Source of the DNA: Alicyclobacillus sp.
Lineage (GTDB): Bacteria > Bacillota > Bacilli > Alicyclobacillales > Alicyclobacillaceae
Reading direction: 5' to 3'
Assembly (NCBI GenBank): GCA_023511725.1
Contig: JAIMAY010000008.1
Coordinates: 33,934 to 97,933, forward strand
Length of the DNA stretch: 64,000 nucleotides
The notes beneath the pieces were generated by a model that was not told the DNA's origin, did not search any database, and saw only the letters and a program-made list of their open reading frames with translations. The position numbers were made by a program, and so were the translations under genes. Shown here piece by piece: positions 9,104 through 18,213 of this stretch; within the stretch, counting starts at the first letter, position 1; every line of letters starts with the position of its first letter.

Positions 9104-9904
9104 TCACTGCGAGAACCATTTCTCCGCCAGCTTCTGCAGTTCGCCGTCCTTCTTCATCTCGTCGATGGCCGCATTGAACTTGCTCACCCACGGTGACCCC
9201 TTGGGGAAGGCAATCGCAGAGCCGTTCGACTTAATGCCCGGGATGCGGTTGATCTGCAGGTTCGGGTTGTTCTTCACGTATCCCGTGGCCACCGTGTCTT
9301 CGATGATGGCGGCATCCACGCGGCCCGTCACCACTTCCTGTACAACGTTAGGAATGGTGGTGAGCGACTCGAGCTGAACACCAGGGATGCTCTTGGCCGC
9401 GTCCTCCTGCACCGATCCGAGCTGCGCCGCCACCTTCTTGCCCTTGAGATCATTCAGGCTGGTGACGGTGAAGCCTTTGCGCGTGAGCACGACGTTCGTC
9501 GCCTGGTAGTAGATCTCCGAGAAATCCACACTTTTCTCGCGTTCTGGTGTCGGCGTCATCCCGGCAATGACGAAGTCCGCCCGATGCGCCTGCAGCGCAC
9601 CGATGAGCGAGTCGAAGTCCATATCCTCTATGGTGAACTTGAAATGGAGCTTCTGCGCGATGGCATTGGCCACATCGATGTCAAACCCCACGATTTTGTC
9701 CTGGCCGCCCGACGTATCGTGGAACTCGTACGGCTTGTAATCGGCGGACGTCGCCATGATCAGCGTGGGTTCGGCCGCTCCGGCGGTGGTGTTGTTCCCC
9801 GTGGCCGCCGTGTTGTTGCCGCCTGCGCCGGCACCGCAACCGGCCAAGGCTGCGGTCAGCACCATGGCGGCAAGGCCGCTCGTCAACCATCCCATCCGTT
9901 TCAT
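9104..9904 (-). CDS. Amino-acid ABC transporter substrate-binding lipoprotein
   Basis: This 266-residue family 3 solute-binding protein has lipobox LAGC and a short Asn/Thr/Ala/Gly linker, then the two-lobed fold with typical stretches such as VGFDIDVANAIA, DFVIAGMTPTPER and GRVDAAIIEDTVA. It should bind a polar amino acid outside the membrane. I start at ATG 9904 because GGGGGT lies at the right distance; an ATG at 9925 has no usable ribosome site. No permease or ATPase gene is adjacent, so it is an orphan here and must use components encoded elsewhere. Confidence 0.88.
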   Translation of the reverse strand: MKRMGWLTSGLAAMVLTAALAGCGAGAGGNNTAATGNNTTAGAAEPTLIMATSADYKPYEFHDTSGGQDKIVGFDIDVANAIAQKLHFKFTIEDMDFDSLIGALQAHRADFVIAGMTPTPEREKSVDFSEIYYQATNVVLTRKGFTVTSLNDLKGKKVAAQLGSVQEDAAKSIPGVQLESLTTIPNVVQEVVTGRVDAAIIEDTVATGYVKNNPNLQINRIPGIKSNGSAIAFPKGSPWVSKFNAAIDEMKKDGELQKLAEKWFSQ

Positions 9905-10045
9905 CTGTGTTGTGACCCCCTTCATCCCTCAGGATGTCCCGCTACAACGTCCATCACTATAGCAATGTCGCTGCATAAAGACAAGGCGTTTGTGTATAGA
10001 CATGAGAGATAACAATCCCCAGACAGGTCCGGCGAGTCTCATCTT

Positions 10046-11254
10046 TCACCGCACGGACCGCAAGACCGCGGCCAGCCGGCGCACGCCCTCGGCCAGGTCA
10101 GGTTCCGGCACGTGGCTGAAGGACAGACGAAGGTGTGTCGTGCCGAGGGCGGGATCGACATAGAAGTGGCGGCCTGGGATGTACGCCACGCCCTGCGCCA
10201 GGGCCACGGCCAAACAGGCGGCCGTGTCCACCCCCGGGACGGTGACCCACACGAAGTAGCCCCCCTGCGGCCGCGTCCAATGCACGCCCTCCGGCATCCA
10301 CGACGCAAGCGCCCCCAACAGCACATCGCGGCGACGTCGATAGACTCGCCGCAGCGCGCCCACGTGTGCCTCAAAGTCGAGCTGCGCCAGGTATTCCCCC
10401 ACCACCGCCTCGCTGAACGGATGATCCAGGTCTTTTTTGAACCAGCCGCAGGCGCGCACCAGTTCCGCAGGACCGGCTATCCAACCTACGCGTAATCCCG
10501 GGCCGACCACCTTGCTCAAGGATCCCAAATACACCACCCGCTCCGGCGCCAACGTGCGCAACGTGGGCAACGGCTCATCGAACCACAGTTCGCCGTACGC
10601 GTCGTCCTCGACGAGGATCAGATCATAGCGGCGTGCCAGTTCCACCAACGCGTGCCGCCGCTCGAGCGACAACAGCACACCGGTGGGATTCTGGAAGTTG
10701 GGGATGACATAGAGAAATGCGGGCATCGGCCGGCCCGCCGCCGCCTGCGCCTCCAAGCGCGCCGCGAGCGCATCCGTGTCCATGCCGTGATGGTCCACCG
10801 GGATTGCCTCGATGTCCGAGGTGTAATTGCGGAACATCTCCAGCGCCTCCATGTACGTCGGCGCTTCCACCCATACGGGCCGAGCGCGGTCCAGCAAGAC
10901 CCGTGCCACCAGATCGATGGCCTGGCAGCTGCCAGCGGTGACCAGCAACTCGCTATCCTGCAGCGGCATGCCGCGCATCGCCATCCGATCCCGGATCCAC
11001 CCCCGCAACGCCTCCATCCTCGGGCTGCCCAGGTAGCGCAGCGGCAGATCCCGCTCCCGCGCAAGCAGGCGCTGGCACGCCTGCGCGATGGCGTCCACGG
11101 GCACCAGTGCAGGGTCTGGGTAGCCGGCGCTGAGACGGATGCAGCCCGGCGGCAGCGGCGGCATCCACTGGCCGGGCTCGGGCTGCGCGAGCGCCGCGCG
11201 GATGGCCGCTGGAAAGCGAGAGGCAAACTCCGGACCTGGTTTGACTTGGGTCAT
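10046..11254 (-). CDS. PLP-dependent aminotransferase (2-aminoadipate/aromatic type, fold I)
   Basis: The 402-residue class I/II aminotransferase has the PLP lysine in GSLSKVVGPGLRVGW, the NPTG region (NFQNPTGVLLS) and EDDAYGEL, all typical of the LysN/MocR-type aminotransferase domain. It lacks the N-terminal GntR helix-turn-helix of MocR regulators, so it is an enzyme only. The start is ATG 11254 with GAGGAG eight bases upstream. It is divergent from an EamA transporter, a common pairing for amino-acid metabolism and efflux. Substrate is not determined. Confidence 0.87.
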   Translation of the reverse strand: MTQVKPGPEFASRFPAAIRAALAQPEPGQWMPPLPPGCIRLSAGYPDPALVPVDAIAQACQRLLARERDLPLRYLGSPRMEALRGWIRDRMAMRGMPLQDSELLVTAGSCQAIDLVARVLLDRARPVWVEAPTYMEALEMFRNYTSDIEAIPVDHHGMDTDALAARLEAQAAAGRPMPAFLYVIPNFQNPTGVLLSLERRHALVELARRYDLILVEDDAYGELWFDEPLPTLRTLAPERVVYLGSLSKVVGPGLRVGWIAGPAELVRACGWFKKDLDHPFSEAVVGEYLAQLDFEAHVGALRRVYRRRRDVLLGALASWMPEGVHWTRPQGGYFVWVTVPGVDTAACLAVALAQGVAYIPGRHFYVDPALGTTHLRLSFSHVPEPDLAEGVRRLAAVLRSVR

Positions 11255-11345
11255 GTCGCACGCTCCTCTGGTTGAAGGCTCCAATCGAAATGTCGACCGA
11301 CCCTATGGTATCATTCGTGGCGTGCGAGAGGAGAGAACCCACGTC

Positions 11346-12314
11346 ATGTCCTCGGCAGCCATGTCTCCCCACCAGGTGCCCAGCTGGGCGGCCAATAGCC
11401 TGCTCCTGCTGATCACTTTGATCTGGGGCGCCACCTTCACCCTGACCAAGAACGCGCTCGCGCGCGTCGACGTGTACACCCTGATGACCATGCGCTTCAT
11501 CCTCGCTGGCTTGGCGCTGCTGGTGATCCTGGCCGCCACCAGGCGTCTGCACCACCTGGCAAGGCGACGAACGTGGACGGTGGGCGTCGCGCTGGGCATC
11601 ATCTTGTGGGCGAGTTACGTCACGCAGACGATGGGGCTTGAGACCATCTCGCCGTCGCTGAGCGGTTTTGTCACGGGGCTGAACGTGGTGCTGGTGCCGC
11701 TGCTGGCCGTACCAATCGTAGGCAGCCGCCTGCACAGACGTGTCCTGATAGCCGCATGGATGGCCTTGGCGGGACTGACCCTGCTCAGCGGCCTCGACTT
11801 CCGCGGCCTCGTCTCTCCGGGCAGCCTGGAGACCATCTTGTGCGCCGTCTTTGTGGCCTTGCAGATTGTCCTGGTGGAGAAGTGGGGCAGGGCGTTTGAC
11901 AGCTTGGTGCTGGCGGCCGTCGAGGTGTGGGTAGTGGCGGTGTGCTGCGCGGTGACGTCGGCGGCGACGGGATCAGCCGGGGCACTGATGACGCGGCATA
12001 CTTGGACCGCGCCACCCGTACTGTGGGCGACGCTGATCAACGGCCTGCTCGCCACCTCGTTCGCGCTGTGGGTGCAGAACGCCATGCAGCGCTTCACCTC
12101 CGCCGCACAAGCAGCCATCATCTTTTCGATGGAGCCGGTGTTTGCCGCCATCATCGCCTGGCTCGTGCGCGGCGACGCCATGACCGGACAGCAGATGCTC
12201 GGCGGCTTGTTGGTCCTCGGGGGCATGTTTGCGGCCGACCCCCAGATCCGCATCGGTCGCCGCAGGCCGCGCCCGCCGCTGCAGCGCGGCGTTCCGGACG
12301 GGGCGGGGCGGTGA
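11346..12314 (+). CDS. EamA/DMT-superfamily transporter
   Basis: The 322-residue membrane protein has about ten hydrophobic helices in two homologous halves, beginning LLLLITLIWGATFTLTKNAL, the typical first EamA helix. The second half contains the repeat signature near MEPVFAAIIAWLVRGD. Such transporters export amino acids or other small metabolites. ATG 11346 has GAGAGGAGAG ten bases upstream. It is divergent from the aminotransferase, suggesting a shared substrate class. The hydrophilic C-terminal tail is arginine- and proline-rich. Confidence 0.88.
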   Translation: MSSAAMSPHQVPSWAANSLLLLITLIWGATFTLTKNALARVDVYTLMTMRFILAGLALLVILAATRRLHHLARRRTWTVGVALGIILWASYVTQTMGLETISPSLSGFVTGLNVVLVPLLAVPIVGSRLHRRVLIAAWMALAGLTLLSGLDFRGLVSPGSLETILCAVFVALQIVLVEKWGRAFDSLVLAAVEVWVVAVCCAVTSAATGSAGALMTRHTWTAPPVLWATLINGLLATSFALWVQNAMQRFTSAAQAAIIFSMEPVFAAIIAWLVRGDAMTGQQMLGGLLVLGGMFAADPQIRIGRRRPRPPLQRGVPDGAGR

Positions 12315-12332
12315 GGGGGACGAGCCCCCGCG

Positions 12333-12572
12333 TCACTCCCGCTCCTGCCGCCAGAACACGATGGCCCACGCTATCCAGACGAGAAGATCCAGGGTGGTCA
12401 CCCAATTGAGGTAGGCGTATATCACGTTGGCGTTGACAAAGAAGACAGGAATGAATAAAAGATACCCCATCATCAACCCGGTCGGTACGAGGCCAGCGCA
12501 CCCGACGATGTAGAGCAAGAACACAGTGAGGAGGATGCCGATAATCAACAGGAACTTGGCTGGTTTGCTCAA
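12333..12572 (-). CDS. Small two-helix membrane protein
   Basis: This 79-residue protein has an N-terminal hydrophobic segment (about residues 7-45) and a second one at about 50-72, with a charged end RQERE. It converges on the transporter gene. No family is recognised. It is kept as a gene because hydrophobicity is organised and the frame is not a shadow of another gene, but the ribosome site is modest. Confidence 0.55.
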   Translation of the reverse strand: MSKPAKFLLIIGILLTVFLLYIVGCAGLVPTGLMMGYLLFIPVFFVNANVIYAYLNWVTTLDLLVWIAWAIVFWRQERE

Positions 12573-12719
12573 ACATTATCACCTGCTCAATACCAACGAC
12601 ATGACATGCGGCAACCCTATTCAGCTTACATACCAGGAAGATCGGGCGCGATGACCCGCTCCAGCCGATTGGGGCGCGGGGGGTGGGCTGTGGGGCGGGA
12701 TCGCGCCGGCTCTTCTGCG

Positions 12720-13907
12720 TCATACCCCGAGCAGCCGCAGCGTCGCGAACACCAGCGCGCGCAGGCCGATGGGTAGGGCGTCCTCGTCCACAGTGAAACG
12801 CGGGTGGTGGTGCGGGTAGACGATACCCTTCGCGGCGTTGCCTGCGCCGACGAAGTAGAACGTCCCCGGCACCGCCGCCTGATACGCGGAGAAATCCTCG
12901 CCGCCCATGGTGGGCTCCGTCTCGACGATCACGTCCTCGCCGAACGCCTCGACGAGCGCCGCGCGGACGCGCGCCGTGACCTCGGCATCGTTGAGCACCG
13001 CCCGGTAGCCGCGCTGATACTCGAAGGTGTAGGACGCGCCGTGCGCTTCGGTGATCCCTTTGACTATCCGCTCCATCCACTGGGGAACCTGGGCGCGGAG
13101 GGTTTCGTCGAAGGATCGGACCGTACCGATGAGCTCCACCGAGCCGGGGATGACGTTATCGGCGGTACCGCCGGAGATTTTCGTTACGGATAGCACCAGC
13201 GGGCGGAGCGGATCGTTGTAGCGCGACACGATGTGCTGGAGGTTGGTGACCACCTGGGCGGCAATGACGATGCTGTCCACGGTCAGGTGCGGCTGCGCTG
13301 CATGGCCACCCTTACCGAGGATGCAGATGCGGAACGTGTCCGGCGCGGCCATGAGGGCACCGCTGCGGATGCCGATGCGGCCGGTCTCCATGGGTGCCCA
13401 CAGGTGCTGGCCAATTGCGGCATCCACGCCATCCAGCACGCCCGCGTTGACGAGTTCCTGCGCGCCTCCGGGGAACAGCTCTTCCGCGTGCTGGAACAAA
13501 AAACGCACCTCGCCGACCAGATGGTCGCGCAGCGCCACCAGCACCTTCGCCGCGGCCAGCAGCATGGCCGTGTGGCCATCGTGGCCGCAGGCGTGCATCA
13601 CACCGGATCGGGTCGATTTGAATTCGAAGTCGTTCTCCTCCTCGATGGGGAGCGCATCCATGTCCGCCCGCACCGCGATGGTCGGACCCGGCCGCCCGGT
13701 GACGAGGCGCGCCACCACGCTGGTCGGCATCGGACGCGACAGTTCTAGGTGGCCAAACGACTGCAGCGTATTGTACACAAACTGCGCCGTCTCGTGTTCC
13801 TCAAACGAGAGCTCCGGGTGTGCGTGGAGGTGGCGCCGCCACCGCACCACATCCTCGCGTACCGATGCCAGCAGGCTCTCCAACCTCTCCGTTTCGATCC
13901 GGCTCAC
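12720..13907 (-). CDS. M20-family amidohydrolase (N-acyl-amino acid / IAA-hydrolase type)
   Basis: The 395-residue metallopeptidase of the M20D type has the metal-site motifs [24 protein letters not shown] and HAEELFPGG, and a C-terminal HHHPRF stretch. It likely deacylates N-acyl amino acids or related amides in the cytoplasm. GTG 13907 overlaps the stop of the upstream hydrolase by four bases (GTGA), and GGGGAGG lies upstream, so the two are translationally coupled. Confidence 0.9.
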   Translation of the reverse strand: MSRIETERLESLLASVREDVVRWRRHLHAHPELSFEEHETAQFVYNTLQSFGHLELSRPMPTSVVARLVTGRPGPTIAVRADMDALPIEEENDFEFKSTRSGVMHACGHDGHTAMLLAAAKVLVALRDHLVGEVRFLFQHAEELFPGGAQELVNAGVLDGVDAAIGQHLWAPMETGRIGIRSGALMAAPDTFRICILGKGGHAAQPHLTVDSIVIAAQVVTNLQHIVSRYNDPLRPLVLSVTKISGGTADNVIPGSVELIGTVRSFDETLRAQVPQWMERIVKGITEAHGASYTFEYQRGYRAVLNDAEVTARVRAALVEAFGEDVIVETEPTMGGEDFSAYQAAVPGTFYFVGAGNAAKGIVYPHHHPRFTVDEDALPIGLRALVFATLRLLGV

Positions 13908-15262
13908 TCCGCATCCTCCCCCTGATTCGCCAAACTCCACAGTGTGCGCAGCAGCACCTGCACGCCCGCGACGCAATCCTCCGGTGTGCTGTACTCCTCC
14001 GGCTGGTGGCTGATGCCGCGCTGGCTGCGCACGAAGATCATGCCGATGGGGCACAGCCCGGCCAATTGCATCCCGTCGTGCCCGGCGCCGCTGGGCAGCT
14101 CGGGCGCCTTGAGCCCTTCAGCGGCTGCCGCCTGCCTGATGGCCCCCATCACCAAAGGGGCACACGGTACCGGCGGGATGCGCTGTAGATCAGTCATCTC
14201 AAAGCGCACGCCGCGCGCCTTCGCAATCCTATCCGCCGCCGCCCGAATCTCCCGCTCCACCTCGTCCCGCACCGCCTCGTCGATGTCGCGCAGGTCCAGC
14301 GTCAGATCCACCCGCCCCGGGATGATGTTGACGCCTCCAGGAGAAAGGTGCAGTTGGCCCACCGTCGCCACCGTGTGCGGCCTTCGCGCCGCCGCCCGCT
14401 CCACCTCCAGCATCCACTCGGCCGCCGCTGCCAGCGCATCGTGGCGCAGGCGCATCGGGGTGGCGCCTGCGTGGCCAGGTTCGCCGGAGATCGAGATCGA
14501 CAGCCAGAGCGGCCCCGCAATGCCGGTCACCACGCCCACCGGCTGGCCGGCATCCTCCAGCACCTTGCCCTGCTCGATATGCAGCTCTACATACGCGTGC
14601 ACCGAGCCGGGCTTCCGCGCTGCCATCCCGTACGCCTCCGGGTCGAGGCCCGCCTTGCGCATCGCCTCGGCCACGCTCACACCGTCTGCATCGCGCGCCT
14701 CCAGCTCCTCGCGCGTCAGCGTCCCCGCCAGGCCGCGGCTGCCAATCATGCCGAACCGGAAGCGCGCCCCCTCCTCGTCCGTGAACGCAATCACCTCGAT
14801 GGGCCGCAGCGGCCGCAGCCCCGCCTCGTGCAGCGTCTGCACCGCCTCCACCGCGCCGATCACGCCCAGCGGCCCATCGAACCGCCCGCCGGACGGCACC
14901 GAATCCACGTGCGATCCCGCCAGCACCACCGCCGCCTCCGGCCGCCGCCCCTCGTACCGGCCGATGAGGTTCCCCACCGCATCCTCGCGCACCGTCATCC
15001 CCGCCTCGCGCATCCACGCCGCCACCGTATCTTTTGCGGCGCGCTCCTCCGGCGTGAACGACAGCCGCGTGATGCCGCCATCCGCACCCCGCCCAATCTC
15101 GCCCAGCGTCAGCAATCGCTGCCACAGCCTGTCGCCGCGGATGCGCAGCGGAGGCAGCGGGGACTGCGCCGGCAGGCCGCCGGCGGAGGCACGACGCTGC
15201 GCGCCCCCGTCACGGTGGTCGACCGTCGGTCGAGTGTTACGCTCCGGTGTATCGCTTGTCAC
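13904..15262 (-). CDS. M20-family N-carbamoyl-L-amino acid hydrolase / allantoate amidohydrolase
   Basis: This 452-residue protein matches the AmaB/HyuC/AllC group: [15 protein letters not shown] (first metal site), [20 protein letters not shown] and a dimerisation domain with [12 protein letters not shown]. The group hydrolyses N-carbamoyl-L-amino acids, allantoate or ureidoglycolate. The N-terminal 40 residues are arginine-rich and extra. GTG 15262 has GGAGG ten bases upstream. It forms a two-gene operon with the following M20 enzyme; no hydantoinase or allantoinase gene is nearby to fix the substrate. Confidence 0.88.
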   Translation of the reverse strand: MTSDTPERNTRPTVDHRDGGAQRRASAGGLPAQSPLPPLRIRGDRLWQRLLTLGEIGRGADGGITRLSFTPEERAAKDTVAAWMREAGMTVREDAVGNLIGRYEGRRPEAAVVLAGSHVDSVPSGGRFDGPLGVIGAVEAVQTLHEAGLRPLRPIEVIAFTDEEGARFRFGMIGSRGLAGTLTREELEARDADGVSVAEAMRKAGLDPEAYGMAARKPGSVHAYVELHIEQGKVLEDAGQPVGVVTGIAGPLWLSISISGEPGHAGATPMRLRHDALAAAAEWMLEVERAAARRPHTVATVGQLHLSPGGVNIIPGRVDLTLDLRDIDEAVRDEVEREIRAAADRIAKARGVRFEMTDLQRIPPVPCAPLVMGAIRQAAAAEGLKAPELPSGAGHDGMQLAGLCPIGMIFVRSQRGISHQPEEYSTPEDCVAGVQVLLRTLWSLANQGEDAE

Positions 15263-15302
15263 GGTACCGTCGCCTCCTCGTGTGAACGCGGTTGATCCGC
15301 CT

Positions 15303-15590
15303 GATGTGGCGCGATCCCGGCCCCAGCGCGGCGGATAAGCCGGTTTTCCCGCCTTATGCGGCGCGATCGCGGCCCCAGCGCGGCGGATAAGCCGGTTTTC
15401 CCGCCTTATGCGGCGCGATCCCGGCCCCAGCGCGGCGGATAAGCCGGTTTTCCCGCCTTATGTGGCGCGATCCCGGCCCCAGCGCGGCGGATAAGCCGGT
15501 TTTCCCGCCTTATGTGGCGCGATCGCCACCCCAGCGCGCCGGATAAGCCGGTTTTCCCGCCTTATGGGGCGCCGCGGTGGCCCCAGCGTC
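15303..15590. repeat. 52-bp tandem repeat array, five contiguous copies
   Basis: The core GGATAAGCCGGTTTTCCC begins at 15333, 15385, 15437, 15489 and 15541, an exact 52-bp period, with the first unit preceded by a partial copy and the last decayed. Each unit contains the near-palindrome ATAAGCCGG-TTTTC-CCGCCTTAT (8 of 9 pairs), so each can form a hairpin on either strand. The period is not a multiple of three and reading frames through it change, so it is not a coding repeat. It lies upstream of the M20 operon and downstream of the E2 operon. Confidence 0.9.
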
Positions 15591-15668
15591 CCGGTGCCCC
15601 TGCCCCCGCCCCACGCGTCCGCCCCACGCGACCCGGCTTGTCCAACGCGTATCCTCCTTAACCATACC

Positions 15669-15695
15669 AAAACCGGGCGCCGAAGGGACGCCCGG
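15669..15695 (-). terminator. Hairpin with T-run downstream of the E2 gene
   Basis: CCGGGCG/CGCCCGG (15673-15679, 15689-15695) is followed by TTTT on the minus strand. It lies 215 bases after the E2 stop and could end read-through from that operon. A short frame with AAGGAGG upstream follows (start about 15643) but runs into the repeat array after 27 codons. Confidence 0.45.
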
Positions 15696-15821
15696 TGAAA
15701 CAGGCCAGCCTATCCGCTGTGCACCGATGTTCCACAACACGCGGATCCGTTGTCAAGCCCCGCAGACGCCGGGAGCAGCCCGCTGGAACGGCTCACCCGG
15801 GCTGGCTGCGGGGCGCCGCCT

Positions 15822-15884
15822 GACCGGCTCATCGCGCCCGGCCGCCAGACCCGCTCATCGCACCTGGCCGCCGGACCGGCTCAT
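15822..15884. repeat. Short 26-bp degenerate direct repeat
   Basis: GACCGGCTCAT recurs at 15822 and 15874 and as GACCCGCTCAT at 15848, a 26-bp period with about 2.5 copies and GGCCGCC between units. It lies just beyond the E2 stop and before the 52-bp array; I see no gene in 15263-15910. Confidence 0.6.
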
Positions 15885-15910
15885 GGGGGGCCAGCGCGCC
15901 CGCGGCGAGG

Positions 15911-17173
15911 CTACACGAGCGACTCAGGTTCACGCAGCAAGCTGCACACCGTCGCCAGGAAGCGGGCGGCGGGGGCGCCGTCGAGGATGCGGTGGTCAAA
16001 CGTGAGACTGAGCGGCAGGCGCCAGCCGGGGCGAAATGCCGTGCCGTCCCACGACGGGTACGACTCCAACGCACCGATGCCCAGGATGCCTGCCTGCGGA
16101 GGCTGCAGGATGGGCGTGAAGAACACCACGCCAAAGCCGCCGAGATTGGTCACGGTGAAGGTGCCGCCGCTCTGTTCCTCCGGCGACAACGCGTGCCGGC
16201 GCGCCGCCTCTGCCAACGTGTCGATCCGCTCCTGCAACGCCGCCACGCCCAGGGCGGTCGCCTCGCGAATCACCGGAACCCACAGCCCGTCGGGTGTGTC
16301 CACAGCGATGCCCAGGTGAATGGCCGGCTGCGGCACAACCCGTTCGTCCTGCCACACGGCGTTCATCTCCGGATGGCGGTGCAAGGCGAGAACGGCCGCG
16401 CGCGCCACCCATGCCGTCCACGATGCCCCCGGCGCAAGCGCGGCGCGTCGCTGGTGCAGCGCGGTGACGTCCGCCCACGCGGTCAGCGTCAGTTGCGCCG
16501 ACTCCTGCAGGCTCTGCACCATCCGCCGCGCGATGGTCCGCCGGGTCATGGCGCGGATGCTGTCCATCACGTCCCCCTGCGGCAACGCGCCACCCGGCGC
16601 AGCATGCCCGCCGCCCGGCAGCGCGGCCGACAAATCCCCGGCTCCCGCCTTCGTCGCGGCCGCGCGACGGATGTCCTCCTCCGTGATGCGGCCGCCGGGG
16701 CCGGTGCCGTGGAGAGAGGCGGGATCGACACCCAGTTCTTGGGCCAGCCGGCGCAGGCGTGGGGCCATGGCGACGAACCCGTCGCGCTGGCCGCTGGCAG
16801 CGCCGGACGCCACACCACCCTCGCGCCCGGCAGCGCCCCCGGCCACTCCCGCACCGGCCACACCCGCACCGGATTGTTCAGCCTCAGCCCCCGGCGCAGC
16901 GCCCGCACCCGCGTCGGCCGCCTCCACCGGCAGCAGCGTGCACAATACGTCGCCGACGCGCGCCACCTCGCCGCGCTTCACCCGGATGCCGGACACCACG
17001 CCGTCTACCGGGGCCTCCACCTCGTACGTGGCCTTCTCCGTCTGCACCTCCACGAGCACCTCGCCGGCGCGGACCCGGTCGCCCTCGCCGCGGTACCAGA
17101 ACACAATCACGCTTTCGTCCATCGTCTGCGACGTTCTGGGCAACCGGAGTTCCACCGCGTCCATGGGCGCCAT
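15911..17173 (-). CDS. 2-oxoacid/acetoin dehydrogenase E2 (dihydrolipoamide acyltransferase)
   Basis: The 420-residue protein has an N-terminal lipoyl domain with Lys47 in TEKAT, an Ala/Gly-rich linker, an E3-binding domain (about 130-170, APRLRRLAQELGVD) and a C-terminal acyltransferase domain with the catalytic HxxxDG as DHRILDG. It transfers the acyl group to CoA. ATG 17173 overlaps the E1beta stop (TGATG); ATG 17161 is an alternative. The three genes lack an E3 lipoamide dehydrogenase, which must come from elsewhere. The GAGAG-rich linker is unusually long and low in complexity. Confidence 0.92.
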   Translation of the reverse strand: MAPMDAVELRLPRTSQTMDESVIVFWYRGEGDRVRAGEVLVEVQTEKATYEVEAPVDGVVSGIRVKRGEVARVGDVLCTLLPVEAADAGAGAAPGAEAEQSGAGVAGAGVAGGAAGREGGVASGAASGQRDGFVAMAPRLRRLAQELGVDPASLHGTGPGGRITEEDIRRAAATKAGAGDLSAALPGGGHAAPGGALPQGDVMDSIRAMTRRTIARRMVQSLQESAQLTLTAWADVTALHQRRAALAPGASWTAWVARAAVLALHRHPEMNAVWQDERVVPQPAIHLGIAVDTPDGLWVPVIREATALGVAALQERIDTLAEAARRHALSPEEQSGGTFTVTNLGGFGVVFFTPILQPPQAGILGIGALESYPSWDGTAFRPGWRLPLSLTFDHRILDGAPAARFLATVCSLLREPESLV

Positions 17174-18198
17174 CAACCCTCCGCCATCAGCTGCCGCACC
17201 GCAGCCGCAATTTTGTCCGGATTCGGCAGGACGAACTGCTCCAGGGGCCGGCTGTACGGGATGGGCACGTCCGGTACAGCCAGGCGGCGAATCGGCGCAG
17301 CCAGCTCATACAGCGCCTGCTCCGCCACCGTGGCGGCCACCTCGGCCGTTATGCCGTAGGACAGATAGTCCTCGTCGACGACCAGCAGGCGGTGCGTCTT
17401 GCGCACGCTGTCCACGATGGTCTGTCTATCCAGGGGCACCAGCGAGCGCAGGTCAATCACCTCCGCCTCAATCCCCTCGGCCGCAAGCTGCTCTGCCGCC
17501 GCCAGCGCGTGGTGCACCATCATCTGCACGGCAACGATGGTGACGTCCCGCCCCTCGCGGGCGATGCGCGCCTTGCCGATGGGCACGGTGTACGGCTCCT
17601 CCGGTACGTGGCCGACGGCCGCGTCGATGGGCGCCATCCATCCGAGCCCCTGCAGCGACTTGTGGAACATGAAGAGCACCGGGTTGTCGTCGCGGATGGC
17701 GGAGATCATCATGCCCTTCAGATCATAGGGGGTCGAAGGCGCCACCACCTTGAGACCCGGCAGATGCGCGAAGGTGGCGTACAGGGTCTGCGAGTGCTGT
17801 GCCGCGTCGTTGTACCCACCGCCCACCGCCGTCATCAGCACCAAGGGGAGCTTCACGCTGCCACCCGACATGTAATGGATCTTCGCCATGTGGTTGTAGA
17901 TCTGGTCCATGCACACGCCGAAGAAGTCAACGAACATCAGCTCGACAATCGGCCGCATCCCTTCCGCCGCCGCGCCGATGGCCGCCCCGATGAAGGCGGT
18001 TTCAGAGATGGGCGTGTCGATCACGCGCTCCGACCCAAACTTCTCATAAAGCCCCTCGGTCGCGCCGAAGATGCCGCCGTACCGGCCCACGTCTTCGCCC
18101 ATGACGAACACGGACGGATCGCGCGTCATCTCCTGCGCAATGGCCTCCGCCATCGCCTTATTGCCGGTCAGCAACCGCTGCTTAAGTTCCGTGGCCAT
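17173..18198 (-). CDS. 2-oxoacid/acetoin dehydrogenase E1 beta subunit
   Basis: The 341-residue transketolase-type subunit shows GEDVGRYGG near the N-terminus, DTPISETAFIG, MFVDFFGVCMDQIYNH and the C-terminal transketolase domain (VIDLRSLVPLDRQTI). With E1alpha it decarboxylates the substrate with thiamine diphosphate and loads the E2 lipoyl group. The pattern AAQHSQTLYATFAHLPGLKVV is shared by AcoB and PdhB, so acetoin, pyruvate or a branched-chain acid are all possible. It is the middle gene of the operon. Confidence 0.92.
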   Translation of the reverse strand: MATELKQRLLTGNKAMAEAIAQEMTRDPSVFVMGEDVGRYGGIFGATEGLYEKFGSERVIDTPISETAFIGAAIGAAAEGMRPIVELMFVDFFGVCMDQIYNHMAKIHYMSGGSVKLPLVLMTAVGGGYNDAAQHSQTLYATFAHLPGLKVVAPSTPYDLKGMMISAIRDDNPVLFMFHKSLQGLGWMAPIDAAVGHVPEEPYTVPIGKARIAREGRDVTIVAVQMMVHHALAAAEQLAAEGIEAEVIDLRSLVPLDRQTIVDSVRKTHRLLVVDEDYLSYGITAEVAATVAEQALYELAAPIRRLAVPDVPIPYSRPLEQFVLPNPDKIAAAVRQLMAEG

Positions 18199-18213
18199 GA
18201 AAAGCTCCCCCTC

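Noticed and set aside
15303..15590. CRISPR array
   Set aside because: The 52-bp units are directly contiguous with no unique spacers, and no cas genes are near.
15458..15740. Small minus-strand proteins with repeats like [10 protein letters not shown]
   Set aside because: They arise from reading the 52-bp DNA repeat, whose period is not divisible by three; frames are not maintained.
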